NCBI RefSeq assembly: GCF_029637605.1
Contig: NZ_CP121261.1
Span: forward strand, 5,580,001 to 5,644,000
DNA length: 64,000 nt
Direction of reading: 5' to 3'
Origin: Achromobacter spanius
Lineage (GTDB): Bacteria; Pseudomonadota; Gammaproteobacteria; Burkholderiales; Burkholderiaceae_B
Part shown: one piece after another, positions 41,796 through 50,719 of the stretch
Numbering within the stretch: position 1 is the stretch's first letter
Layout of the letters: every line of letters starts with the position of its first letter
The notes under the pieces: model-generated
The model's database searches: none
Seen by the model: only the letters and a program-made list of their open reading frames with translations
What the model was told of the DNA's origin: nothing
Position numbers and translations under genes: made by a program

Positions 41796-42851
41796 ATGGC
41801 TTTTTACGTAGACAAAAAGGGCCTGGAAGCGAATTCCGGCCTCAAGAAGCAGCACCAGTTCATCGTGAACGCACGTACCGCGAACTGGGACCACGAGACC
41901 GGCCTGATGAAGGCCGCCGGCCTGGAAGTGAACGAGGCGCGCATCCCGGGAGAGGTGTGGCGTGACTTCGACACGCAGACCAAGACGCTGATGCTGTCCG
42001 ATGAGGGCGGCGTGTTGCTGAACGACCTGATGCCCCTGGCGCGCAACGTCCACATCGGCAAGATCGTCAGCGAATACCGACGCTACGGCGCGGATGAGCT
42101 GGAAGTCCGGTCCAGCATCGACGGCCAGCACCGCAAGCCCGTGAACCATGTCAGCTTTGACTATGACGGCGCGATCGTTCTGGTTCATTCCACTCAAGTC
42201 GGCCGCATCTGGCGCGAGCTGGAAGGCATGCGCTCGGAAGGCTACGACGCTCTGCTGGATGACCAGGCTGCGGCCACGCGCTTCGTCCGCAAGCGCACCG
42301 TTGAGAACTTCGTCGATGGAACGCCCGACCTGACGTACAAGAACTACCAAGCCTACGGTATCAAGAACAACCCGAACACCATCGCGTTGGACTTGGGCGC
42401 CGCCGGCCTGAACGTGGATCTGACGAGCCCGACGCTGACCTTTGCCCAGGCATGGGGCGCCTTCGTCGCTGCGCTGCAAGCGCTCCAGGGCCAGGGCAAC
42501 AACGCCGTTGGCAATGTCACGTTCTACATCTCGGACGAGATCTGGTTCAACCTTCTGCGTATCGCCAACCCGGGCACCAGCAACGTCGAAACCATTCTCC
42601 AGGGCCTGCAACGCATTCCCGGTGTGGCTGGCTTCAAGCGCACGGACACGGTGACCGGCAATGAATTCCTGGCCATCATCTTGTCCAGCGAATACATCCG
42701 CCCGGTCGTCGGAATGCCCGTCACCACCACGCCGATCCCGCGTGTCACGCCGATGGACGATTGGCACGTGCTGGTGTGGGGCGCCTCCGGCTTGCAAGTC
42801 AAGGCTGACTCGCAGGGCCGCAGCGGCGTGCTGTACGCCAGCGCGGCATAA
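41796..42851 (+). CDS. Major capsid protein
   Basis: A 351-residue protein (DEGGVLLNDLMPLARNVHIGKIVSEYRR; NVTFYISDEIWFNLLRIAN; VTPMDDWHVLVWGASGLQVKADSQG). Length, place after scaffold/decoration genes and composition fit an HK97-fold capsid protein of the DUF6260-like type. AAGGAGG precedes the start. Confidence 0.85.
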   Translation: MAFYVDKKGLEANSGLKKQHQFIVNARTANWDHETGLMKAAGLEVNEARIPGEVWRDFDTQTKTLMLSDEGGVLLNDLMPLARNVHIGKIVSEYRRYGADELEVRSSIDGQHRKPVNHVSFDYDGAIVLVHSTQVGRIWRELEGMRSEGYDALLDDQAAATRFVRKRTVENFVDGTPDLTYKNYQAYGIKNNPNTIALDLGAAGLNVDLTSPTLTFAQAWGAFVAALQALQGQGNNAVGNVTFYISDEIWFNLLRIANPGTSNVETILQGLQRIPGVAGFKRTDTVTGNEFLAIILSSEYIRPVVGMPVTTTPIPRVTPMDDWHVLVWGASGLQVKADSQGRSGVLYASAA

Positions 42852-42860
42852 GGGGGAATC

Positions 42861-43172
42861 ATGGCGAAATCCAAGTACATCCTCCTGCGCAAGATCATCG
42901 GCGTCGGGGTGATGCTGCCCGGCGCGGTGATCGAGCTCACGCCCGACCAGGCAGCCCATCCGCTGTATCGCACGCGCGTTCGCAAGGCCGATGACGCTGT
43001 GTCCCTGGTGCCGGCCACGCCCGGAGCAAGTTCGGGTGGTGCCGATCAGGAAAAGGGCGACGTCAAGAGCCGCCTGAAAGAGCTGGGCATCAAGTACGAC
43101 GGCCGGAAAAGCGCTGAAGAACTGGTTTCCCTGCTGCCCGACGGCGATCCGCTGAAGCCTGCCGCCAACTGA
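42861..43172 (+). CDS. Small head protein
   Basis: A 103-residue protein (KSKYILLRKIIGVGVMLPGAVIELTPDQAAHP) with a C-terminal HeH/LEM-like segment (SRLKELGIKYDGRKSAEELVSLLP). Follows the capsid gene and ends at an intrinsic terminator. Possibly a head fibre or completion protein. Confidence 0.65.
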   Translation: MAKSKYILLRKIIGVGVMLPGAVIELTPDQAAHPLYRTRVRKADDAVSLVPATPGASSGGADQEKGDVKSRLKELGIKYDGRKSAEELVSLLPDGDPLKPAAN

Positions 43173-43195
43173 CCGCCTACGGGCGGTTTTCTTTT
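43172..43195 (+). terminator. Intrinsic terminator after head genes
   Basis: ACCGCC / GGCGGT stem with 4-base loop followed by TTTTCTTTT. It overlaps the stop codon region of 42861-43172 and would reduce transcription of tail genes relative to capsid genes. Confidence 0.8.
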
Positions 43196-43239
43196 GGCCC
43201 TGCCTGATGGTGGGGCCATTTCTATTTTGAGGTCTGGAT

Positions 43240-43629
43240 ATGGTGACGATCGACCAAGCCAAGCAGTATCTGGAAGGCCAGGGGATCGTCCTGCCGGATT
43301 TCGTCCTGGCTGCGCTAGTCGCCCAGGCAAACAGCATCCAGGAATGTCTGGATGAACATTACACGCCGGAAACGGCGCTTCTGATCCAGTTGTACCTGCT
43401 GAGCCTGATGGGTCTAGGGCAGGGGGATCGCTACATCAGCAGCCAGACGGCGCCCAGCGGCGCGTCGCGCTCGTTCCGGTATCAGGGATTTGCCGACCGA
43501 TGGAGCGGTGCGCTGTCGCTGCTGCGCGGCCTGGACAAGTACGGGTGCGCTTCCGAGCTGATCCCACCTGACCCGACCAAGAAGGCGTTTGGGGGCATGT
43601 GGATCGCCAAGGGCGGGTGCCAAGAATGA
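43240..43629 (+). CDS. Head-tail adaptor-like protein
   Basis: A 129-residue protein (VTIDQAKQYLEGQGIVLPDFVLAALVAQANS) with helical content typical of gp6/DUF7370-like adaptors that join the portal to the tail. Coupled to the next gene by ATGA. Confidence 0.7.
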   Translation: MVTIDQAKQYLEGQGIVLPDFVLAALVAQANSIQECLDEHYTPETALLIQLYLLSLMGLGQGDRYISSQTAPSGASRSFRYQGFADRWSGALSLLRGLDKYGCASELIPPDPTKKAFGGMWIAKGGCQE

Positions 43630-43964
43630 GCGCTACCGCCAACTGGAGCTATACGAACATCGCGACGGTGCGGCCGTTCGTGTCGATCGACATGATGACC
43701 GGCGAAACGGTTTACGGCCCTGAGTTCGATATCGCCTGCACCTGGACGGCAGAAAGCAAGATGGAGCGCGAGTCGGGCGGGCAGAGTGGGGCGCGCGGGG
43801 CGGAATTCCTATCGCAGCACGTGATCTTCACCGAAGACAAGCGCCCCAAGTACCTGGATCAGATCAGCTTTGACGGTTCGAGCGGCTGGGAAGAGATCCG
43901 TTCGGTGACGAATTGGGATATGTCCTTCTTCGGCGAAGAGCCGGACCTGAAGTTGGTGACCTGA
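43626..43964 (+). CDS. Head-tail joining protein
   Basis: A 112-residue beta-rich protein (SATANWSYTNIATVRPFVSIDMMTGETVYGPEF) between adaptor and HK97-gp10-like genes. By position a head completion or neck protein. The start at 43626 overlaps the preceding stop. Confidence 0.65.
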   Translation: MSATANWSYTNIATVRPFVSIDMMTGETVYGPEFDIACTWTAESKMERESGGQSGARGAEFLSQHVIFTEDKRPKYLDQISFDGSSGWEEIRSVTNWDMSFFGEEPDLKLVT

Positions 43965-43965
43965 C

Positions 43966-44403
43966 ATGCCGGTCAAGGGCATCGAGCGCGTCAAGCGCGG
44001 CTTCCGTATCGCGGTCAAGGAGATCGGCGAAGGCAAGACCGAGCGCGCCGTCTACGAGACGCTATCGCAGGGCTCGGCAATGGCCGCCCAGATGACGCCG
44101 ATCGACGCCAGCAACCTGGTCAATAGCCAGTACGCACCGCAGATAGAAGTGAAGGAAGGCAAGGTGTCCGGCTCGGTCGGATACACGGCTTCCTATGCGG
44201 CGGCGGTTCACGAAGCCTCCGGGAAGCTCAATGGAAAGCCTCGGGCCGACTTCGGCAGAACGCGCGCAGGCGTGGGTTTCGGAGGCGGCACAGGCAACGG
44301 CAACTATTGGGACCCCAACGCGGAGCCAGAATTCCTTACCAAGGGCTTTGATCAGATCAAGGGCGCGGTGCCGGCCATTCTAAAAAGGATTTACGGTGTT
44401 TGA
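43966..44403 (+). CDS. HK97 gp10-like neck/tail protein
   Basis: A 145-residue protein with KRGFRIAVKEIGEGKTERAVYETLSQGSAMAAQMTPIDASNLVNSQ and YAAAVHEASG, the typical gp10-like pattern (a basic N terminus, TPvdtg..l, YA..vH). Acts at the head-tail junction. Confidence 0.75.
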   Translation: MPVKGIERVKRGFRIAVKEIGEGKTERAVYETLSQGSAMAAQMTPIDASNLVNSQYAPQIEVKEGKVSGSVGYTASYAAAVHEASGKLNGKPRADFGRTRAGVGFGGGTGNGNYWDPNAEPEFLTKGFDQIKGAVPAILKRIYGV

Positions 44404-44764
44404 CGCCTTCACTGATTGGCTCAAGGCGGTCGTTGGCGACGGATACCTGTACAGCCGCGGCATGTGGATTGACAGCCCGTCCGTCAACGGCGCCTTCATC
44501 GCCTCCGTTCAACAAATGGGCGGTTCCGCACCGGATGTCGAAGACCGCGTTATCCGCTTCAAAGTGATCCTGCTAGGCCCGCGTGACGGGCGCAAGCATG
44601 TCGTCGCTGTCGAACAAACCATGGAATCACTGGCCCAGGCCGCATTAGGCGATTCGTCGCCCTGCGGCGCTGCGTCCGTGCGCGCGGTCGGCGAAGCCGT
44701 CGGCCCCGGCTACACGAGCGAGAACCGCCCCTGGTACTCGCTTGATTTTGAAGTGCTTTTATAA
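44396..44764 (+). CDS. Tail terminator-like protein
   Basis: A 122-residue protein (FDAFTDWLKAVVGDGYLYSRGMW; PWYSLDFEVLL) in the position of tail terminator (lambda gpU-like) before the tube protein. GTG start overlapping the previous gene by 8 bases. Assigned by order. Confidence 0.65.
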   Translation: MFDAFTDWLKAVVGDGYLYSRGMWIDSPSVNGAFIASVQQMGGSAPDVEDRVIRFKVILLGPRDGRKHVVAVEQTMESLAQAALGDSSPCGAASVRAVGEAVGPGYTSENRPWYSLDFEVLL

Positions 44765-44777
44765 CTGGAGGCCACTA

Positions 44778-45776
44778 ATGGCTACTTGCAAGAACCAGAA
44801 GTATGTTGGCCGTGACGTGGTCCTGGAATACCACATCGGCTGCGGCGACCAACTGCCCGCTGAAACCGACTGGAAGCGCTTTGCCGCTCTCCGCACGAAG
44901 GAATTCACCCTGGAATGGGAAACCGCCGACACCACGGCTGACGACTCGGTCGGAGCTCTGCGCGAGAACATCGCCACCTTCCAGACGCTCAGCATTTCCG
45001 GCGACGGCACGGCCAAGGCGTCCGGGACCGGATCGGAAAACCTGATCGAAATCACCAAGCATGTCGCGCGCCCCGATGCTACTGGCGGCCAGCCTGTGGC
45101 TTGGATGCGCATGACGTTTCCGGATCTGACGTTCACGGCGTTCATGCTGGTGTCGAACATGAGCCGTAGCGCTCCGTTTGACGACGTAGTGACGTTCAGC
45201 CTGGAAGCGAGCGCCACGGGCAGCGACTATGGCCTGATTGTCGAAGACACGCCCAACCCGGACGCCGCGGATCCGACGAGCGTGGAGGTCATCCCGTCCA
45301 CCCTGAGCCTGACGGTGGGTGAGTCGTTCGACGCGGAAGGCATCGTCCTGCCGGTCGGTGCGCCGCAAGGTCTGCGCTGGACGTCGTCCAACCCTGCAAT
45401 GGCAACCGTCAACCAGGTTACTGGCCAGATCCTGGCGGTTTCCGCAGGCGCGGTCACGATCACCGCGGCATCCAGCGTGGCGCCGGCAGTGACCAACACG
45501 ATTGCGCTGACCGTTGTGCCGTTGGTGCAAGCTATCAATGTGTCGCCCACTTCGGTATCGGTTGACGAAGGTGCGACGCAAGCCCTGACGGCCTCCGTTT
45601 CGCCGTCCGGGGCTGCTTCAGGCTTGGTGTACGAAAGCGCGGCGCCGGCCGTTGCTACCGTCAGCAATGTCGGCCTGGTCACTGGCGTGACTGAAGGCAC
45701 AACCACCGTCAAGATCACCAGCGCGGCGCGCCCGTCGGTGAGCGTGACCGTTCCGGTGACCGTCACGGCGCCGTAA
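44778..45776 (+). CDS. Major tail (tube) protein with two Ig-like (BIG2) domains
   Basis: A 332-residue protein. Residues 1-170 are the tube domain (LRTKEFTLEWETADTTADDSVGALRENIATFQTLSISGDG). Residues 178-332 hold two bacterial Ig-like repeats (TLSLTVGESFDAEGIVLPVGA and TSVSVDEGATQALTASVSP). Such domains are displayed along phage tails and may bind cell-surface sugars. GGAGG fixes the start at 44778. Confidence 0.88.
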   Translation: MATCKNQKYVGRDVVLEYHIGCGDQLPAETDWKRFAALRTKEFTLEWETADTTADDSVGALRENIATFQTLSISGDGTAKASGTGSENLIEITKHVARPDATGGQPVAWMRMTFPDLTFTAFMLVSNMSRSAPFDDVVTFSLEASATGSDYGLIVEDTPNPDAADPTSVEVIPSTLSLTVGESFDAEGIVLPVGAPQGLRWTSSNPAMATVNQVTGQILAVSAGAVTITAASSVAPAVTNTIALTVVPLVQAINVSPTSVSVDEGATQALTASVSPSGAASGLVYESAAPAVATVSNVGLVTGVTEGTTTVKITSAARPSVSVTVPVTVTAP

Positions 45777-45779
45777 CCC

Positions 45780-46409
45780 ATGATCCTGACCGAAATTGGC
45801 GAAGTCGGCGTGTACGCGGGGGAACAGGTGGTGCGTCTACGCCCCTCCTTGTACGCGATGTCTCGGCTGGGAGATCCGGTCGAGATAGTCGAAACCTTCG
45901 CCACGGTCATGGGTGGGGCAGAGGATGACGCCCAGGCGAGCCGGTTGTTTCAGGCGGCTCTGGGCGTCATCTATTCATGTTCGGTTGATGACGTCGACCC
46001 GTCGTCATTGTTTGGGACTTACGAGACCACTTCCGGAGCGCTGGAATACGTGCCAGGCGTGGCTCCGGCAGAGCATGTGGTTCCCCTTGCGCGCTGCCTG
46101 TTGAAGCACGGCGTTACGGGCGCATTGCCCCCGATGCCAAGGCGGCCGGGTGACGACGAGCCAGTGTATGTGAAGGAGTTTTTGGCAAGGGACCATGTGG
46201 CCACTGCTATGGCCCATCTAGGCGTGTCGGAGCGGGACGCCTGGAATCTGACGATGACGGGGTTGGTCGGCGCATTGCGGGCTAAGTTTCCGCCGGCCGA
46301 AAGCAATGCACCTGGCGCAAGGGCGCCAACGAAAGAGGAACACAACGCCACGATGGCGTGGTTCGACAAGATCGAAGCAAAGCGAAAGGCAGCTAAAGGG
46401 GTTCACTGA
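45780..46409 (+). CDS. Tail assembly chaperone-like protein
   Basis: A 209-residue protein (MILTEIGEVGVYAGEQVVRLRPSLYAMSRLGDPVEIVETFA), between tube and tape measure genes, where tail assembly chaperones are found (DUF6246-like). I see no obvious frameshifted second product; the single long frame runs to the tape measure start. Confidence 0.68.
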   Translation: MILTEIGEVGVYAGEQVVRLRPSLYAMSRLGDPVEIVETFATVMGGAEDDAQASRLFQAALGVIYSCSVDDVDPSSLFGTYETTSGALEYVPGVAPAEHVVPLARCLLKHGVTGALPPMPRRPGDDEPVYVKEFLARDHVATAMAHLGVSERDAWNLTMTGLVGALRAKFPPAESNAPGARAPTKEEHNATMAWFDKIEAKRKAAKGVH

Positions 46410-49381
46410 TGGCAGGCGGAATGAATGTCGGGTCGATCTACTACGAGGTAGAAGCCGACACGTCGAAGCTCGTCAATAGCTCCACCAACGTCGATTCGGC
46501 GCTGGACAAGATGAACAAGCGCTTTGGCCAAACGGATAAGGCGGCCAACCAGGCGCAGTTCCAAATGACCCAGACGGCTGCGGCCGTCAAGGGTTTGGGA
46601 CGCGAGGCATCTGTTTCGTCGTCTGCGCTCAAGGGATTCTCTGGCGTATTGGCGGGGCTTATCTCGCTTCAAGGCGTGTCCAGCCTGATCCAGATGGCCG
46701 AGGCGTACAACGAAATGGCCGAGCGGGTCCAGATGGCCACGTCCAGCACCGCCGAATTCAACATGGTGCAGACGCGCCTGTTGGATACCGCGAACAAGAC
46801 GTACCGCTCGCTGTCCGAAGCGCAAGAGGTTTTCGTGCGCACGTCGGCATCGCTTAAAGCGATGGGCTACGAAACGGAGTCGGCGCTTGATGTGACCGAC
46901 TCACTTTCCTACTCGTTCGTGAAGAACGCGACGAGCGTGGATCGGGCGCGCGGCGCGACGGACGCATTCAGCAAGGTACTCAATAAAGGCAAGGTTGAAG
47001 CCGACGCCTGGGAAACGATCCTGGCGGCCATTCCCACCGTCATTGACGATGTGGCCGCCGCGTCGGGCCGTAGCGCGCAGGAAATCCGCCAGATGGGCGT
47101 CAGCGGCGAGTTGACCGCGCGCATGCTGACCGAAGGGTTGCGCAAGTCACTGGACGATAACAAGGCCGCCGCGGATGGCATGGCCACCACGGTCAAGGAC
47201 GCATTCACGGCGCTGCGCAACAACCTGTCGGCCATCGTTGGCGAAGCGAACAAGTCCAGCGGCGCCACGCAACTGCTTTCCAAGGCCATGCTTGGACTCG
47301 CCAATAACCTGCAAACGGTTATCACGGGGCTGACCATTCTTGGCGCCGGCGCCCTGGCGAAATTGCTGGCCAATATGGCCGCGAGCACCATTGAGTCGGC
47401 CAAGGCCTCGCTTGCCGCGCGCGCCCAGGCCGCCGCCGCGCTGGCCGCCGCAGTTGCCAACGAGCGCGCCGCCGCTGCCGCCGCTGGCCACGCCGCCGCG
47501 CAAGTTCGGCTGGGCGGGTCACTCGCCGCATCTACCGCTGCTGCCAACGCGCACCGTGTAGCGCAGACCGCCCTTGCCGGTGCGCAGCGTGCAGCAACTG
47601 CCGCCGGATCTGGCATGCTGGCGCTGCTGGGAGGCCCGGCAGGACTTATAGGTTTGGTCGCGAGCGTGGCTACCGGCGTGCTGCTGTTCGGCGACAACGC
47701 CAAGCGCGCCGCACCCAACGTTGAAGAGTTGGCCACTGCGGTGGACAACCTCACGCAAGCGCAGCTTGAGCTTCGCCGCATCCAGGTCGGTGATGCGATT
47801 GAGCAGATTGAGAAAGAGGCGCGCGACTCGTCCCGTATGGTGTCGAGCCTGACCAAAGACATCATTGATCTGAAGAAGGCGCAGGGGCAAGGCGTCAACA
47901 TCAGCGACGATGAGTTGGGTAACGCCAACAAGTCGCTAGTCGAGCAAAAGGCCAATCTTGACGAAGTCAACACGCGGCTGCAAAAGCTCTACGAATTGCA
48001 GGATAAGCTGGCCAACCAGAAGCCCCGCGAGCGCGTTGAAGGTGGCGCACCGTCCGCGCCCGCCGCCGATCCTGACGTTGCCAAGCGGCTGCAAGGCATG
48101 CGAGATGAGATCGAGCTTGCCAAGCTGACCGGGGAGGCGCGCGCACGCTTACAGGCCATCCAGAAGCTGGGCGAAAATGCAACGGCAGCAGAACGCGCCG
48201 AAGCCGAGAAGCTGGCCGCCACGCTGTATCAGCTGGAGCAGGCGCAAAAGACTGGCGGCGAAGTTACCAAAAAGTCGATCGAAGCCAACAAGGAAAACGA
48301 AAAGACCATCGATTCGCTGGCGACCGCACTGTATCAAGCGGGCCTCGCGGGCGAAGAGCTGGCCATCGCGAAGGCGAAGGCGTCATTGAACGAGTTCGCC
48401 ACGCCCGAGCAAGTTGCTCAGGTTGAGGCGTTGGCGCGTGCGATCGGCAAGATTAGCGAGGCCGAGCAGAACCAGAAGCTTCTGGGCCAGGTAGATCCAA
48501 TTGCCGGCGCTCAGATGGAGTTCCAGGCCCAGATCGAGAACCTCCGCAAGCTCAACGAAGCCAAGCTTCTGGAGGATCAGCGCTATCTAGAGCTGAAAGC
48601 ACAGGCCGAGACTGCCTATGACGAACGGTCGCGTGTGCTGCAAGAAGAGAACTTCCGCCGTCAGTCGGGATGGAACGAGCTTCTCATGTCCAGCTTGGAC
48701 CAGTTGGGCGCTACAGCAACCGATACGCTCGTCGGAATTGCGACTGGCGCTACCAACGGTGAGGATGCAGTCAAGGCACTGGCGGGCGCCATCCTGAAGC
48801 AAGGCGTTAGCGCACTCGTTCAGATGGGCTTGCAGTACGTCAAAAACCTGATCATGGGCCAGACCGCCACCGCTGCGGCGACGGCGGCCGGCACCGCGGC
48901 GGCGGCCACACTGGCTACGGCTTGGGCTATACCCGCCGCTTTCGCATCGCTCGCGTCGTTTGGCGCCAACTCCGCCCCTGCCATGGCGGGCATCGGCGCA
49001 ACGGTCGGCCTGGCTGAAGGCTTGGCCCTAGTCGGCGGTGGCGGTCGACAGTATGGCGGGGGAGTAGATGCCGCGAAGATGTACCGCATCAACGAAAACG
49101 GCGCGCCCGAGGTCTTTAACGCGGCCAACGGCCAGCAATTCATGCTGCCCAACCGACGCGGCGAAGTCGTCAGCAACAAGGATGCTACGGGCGGCAGTGG
49201 CTCGATCCCTGGCGTGACGATAAATCTGATTGAGAATCGGGACCGCGCCGGCCAAGTTTCCCAAAGCCGGGATGGCGATGGCAACTTGACGGCGGACCTG
49301 TTCGTTGCCGATATACACGGCGGGGGTGAGATGTCTCAAACTCTGGAATCCACATACGGCCTTAAGCGCCAAGGTCGGTAA
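46409..49381 (+). CDS. Tape measure protein
   Basis: A 990-residue protein: N-terminal tape measure domain (GSIYYEVEADTSKLVNSSTNVDSALDKMNKRF; KVEADAWETILAAIPTVIDDVAAASGRSAQEIRQMGVSGELT), Ala-rich hydrophobic segments around 300-430, long helices, and a Gly-rich C terminus. By the usual ratio (about 0.15 nm per residue) the tail would be near 150 nm. Its length and type show a non-contractile long-tailed phage, as no sheath gene occurs. Confidence 0.93.
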   Translation: MAGGMNVGSIYYEVEADTSKLVNSSTNVDSALDKMNKRFGQTDKAANQAQFQMTQTAAAVKGLGREASVSSSALKGFSGVLAGLISLQGVSSLIQMAEAYNEMAERVQMATSSTAEFNMVQTRLLDTANKTYRSLSEAQEVFVRTSASLKAMGYETESALDVTDSLSYSFVKNATSVDRARGATDAFSKVLNKGKVEADAWETILAAIPTVIDDVAAASGRSAQEIRQMGVSGELTARMLTEGLRKSLDDNKAAADGMATTVKDAFTALRNNLSAIVGEANKSSGATQLLSKAMLGLANNLQTVITGLTILGAGALAKLLANMAASTIESAKASLAARAQAAAALAAAVANERAAAAAAGHAAAQVRLGGSLAASTAAANAHRVAQTALAGAQRAATAAGSGMLALLGGPAGLIGLVASVATGVLLFGDNAKRAAPNVEELATAVDNLTQAQLELRRIQVGDAIEQIEKEARDSSRMVSSLTKDIIDLKKAQGQGVNISDDELGNANKSLVEQKANLDEVNTRLQKLYELQDKLANQKPRERVEGGAPSAPAADPDVAKRLQGMRDEIELAKLTGEARARLQAIQKLGENATAAERAEAEKLAATLYQLEQAQKTGGEVTKKSIEANKENEKTIDSLATALYQAGLAGEELAIAKAKASLNEFATPEQVAQVEALARAIGKISEAEQNQKLLGQVDPIAGAQMEFQAQIENLRKLNEAKLLEDQRYLELKAQAETAYDERSRVLQEENFRRQSGWNELLMSSLDQLGATATDTLVGIATGATNGEDAVKALAGAILKQGVSALVQMGLQYVKNLIMGQTATAAATAAGTAAAATLATAWAIPAAFASLASFGANSAPAMAGIGATVGLAEGLALVGGGGRQYGGGVDAAKMYRINENGAPEVFNAANGQQFMLPNRRGEVVSNKDATGGSGSIPGVTINLIENRDRAGQVSQSRDGDGNLTADLFVADIHGGGEMSQTLESTYGLKRQGR

Positions 49382-49383
49382 AC

Positions 49384-49845
49384 ATGGAAACCCTGATCGA
49401 CTATCCGGCAGAGCTTCCAGCACCCCTGTGGGCTCCGAATCAATACGCGGTCACGTCGCCCAATCAGCGGACGACAATGGACTCAGGTCGCGCGCGGCAA
49501 CGTCGGAAATTTAGCTCTGTACCGGTGATGCGCTCGGCCACGTGGGTTATGACGAGCGCACAAGCCCGACTGTTTGAGCTCTGGTACAAGGTGACGCTAA
49601 AAGACGGCACCGAGTGGTTCAACATCTATCTCCGGCATCCAATCGGCTATGCGGTGCGGGTGTGCCGCATTTCTGGCGTCTACAACGGCCCCATAGCGTG
49701 GGGAGCAGATCGTTGGCAGTTCTCTGCCACCTTGGAGGTGTGGGAACGTCCGCTGCTTCCAGACGAGTGGGCAATTCTGCCTAGCTTCGTGGCGAATCCT
49801 GAAATCTTTGACCTGGCGATGAACCGGGAGTGGCCGAAAGCATGA
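49384..49845 (+). CDS. Minor tail protein (distal tail-like)
   Basis: A 153-residue protein (LIDYPAELPAPLWAPNQYAVTSPNQRTTMDSGRARQRRKF; WQFSATLEVWERPLL). Directly after the tape measure, as tail tip proteins of lambda M/L type. Function assigned by order. Confidence 0.7.
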   Translation: METLIDYPAELPAPLWAPNQYAVTSPNQRTTMDSGRARQRRKFSSVPVMRSATWVMTSAQARLFELWYKVTLKDGTEWFNIYLRHPIGYAVRVCRISGVYNGPIAWGADRWQFSATLEVWERPLLPDEWAILPSFVANPEIFDLAMNREWPKA

Positions 49846-50324
49846 GCACCCTTGCTGAAGTCTACGCAAGTGCGCCCGCAGGCGAGTTGATCATCTCCAC
49901 GCTGGAAATTAGCGTGGCCGGCCAGCCTCCGATTCGAATCTGCGATGGTTTTGAAAATCAGATCTTAGGCGTGTCGGGCTCATTCGTCCTATTCGAAGCT
50001 GGCTCTCTTTCGGTTTCGCTTCCCGCGAAGAACAACACGGGGCGTCAGACGCTGAATTTTGGTGTCGCAGGCGTATCGGCCGTCGTTGATCGCTACTTCG
50101 ATCTCGCGGAAGAATCCGGGCAGCCTGTGCAGGTTGTCTACCGCGAGTACCTGGAAAGCGATAAGAGCCAGCCCGCCCGAAAGCCGTACGTCATGGAATT
50201 GCTGGGCGGCACGATTGAGGGCGACGAGGCAACTTTGAGCGCGGCATTCTTCGACCTCTTGAATTTGCGGTGGTCGAGGCAACTGTACACGGCGACCAAT
50301 GCGCCAGGTATCAAATACCTATGA
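49842..50324 (+). CDS. DUF1833 tail tip protein
   Basis: A 160-residue protein (LAEVYASAPAGELIISTLEISVAG; DGFENQILG), matching DUF1833-type minor tail proteins. ATG 49842 overlaps the preceding stop. Probably part of the tail tip hub. Confidence 0.75.
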   Translation: MSTLAEVYASAPAGELIISTLEISVAGQPPIRICDGFENQILGVSGSFVLFEAGSLSVSLPAKNNTGRQTLNFGVAGVSAVVDRYFDLAEESGQPVQVVYREYLESDKSQPARKPYVMELLGGTIEGDEATLSAAFFDLLNLRWSRQLYTATNAPGIKYL

Positions 50325-50719
50325 GCCTGCAACGTTACCTCGCCACGCGGTACGTCGCCGGCGGACGAGGTCCCACTGAATACGACTGCTGGGGGCTAAC
50401 TCGCGTGGCTCGCGTGGAGTTGTTTGGCGGTGTCATGTTGCCCAGTTGTGCCGACGCCAAGCCTGGCCTGATGCCCGTCATTACGCGAGAGGTCGCACGA
50501 GTGGCGCAGGCCCATTCTTTGGTGCCAGCAGAACGACCACAGCCGGGCCATGTGGCGACCGCTTGGCATGGCCGCGTATGCGTTCATGTTGGGCTCGTTA
50601 TCCGAGATCAAGACGGCGTTCTCAGGATCTTGGAAACCGACGAGCCGACCGGGCCGTGTCTCACTCGCGTTCGGCATTTCGAACAGCGATATTCAAGGGT
50701 TGTTTACTATGCGGATTGA
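50321..50719 (+). CDS. NlpC/P60-like tail tip peptidase
   Basis: A 132-residue protein with the NlpC/P60 cysteine motif YDCWGLTRVARVELFG and a His in CVHVGLVI. In phages this enzyme (lambda K-like) cuts the peptidoglycan stem during DNA entry. Overlaps its neighbours by 4 and 11 bases. Confidence 0.82.
   Translation: MSLQRYLATRYVAGGRGPTEYDCWGLTRVARVELFGGVMLPSCADAKPGLMPVITREVARVAQAHSLVPAERPQPGHVATAWHGRVCVHVGLVIRDQDGVLRILETDEPTGPCLTRVRHFEQRYSRVVYYAD

Noticed and set aside
45780..46409. Programmed frameshift in the tail assembly chaperone
   Set aside because: I saw no second overlapping frame or slippery run before the tape measure start; the single frame ends one base into the next gene.
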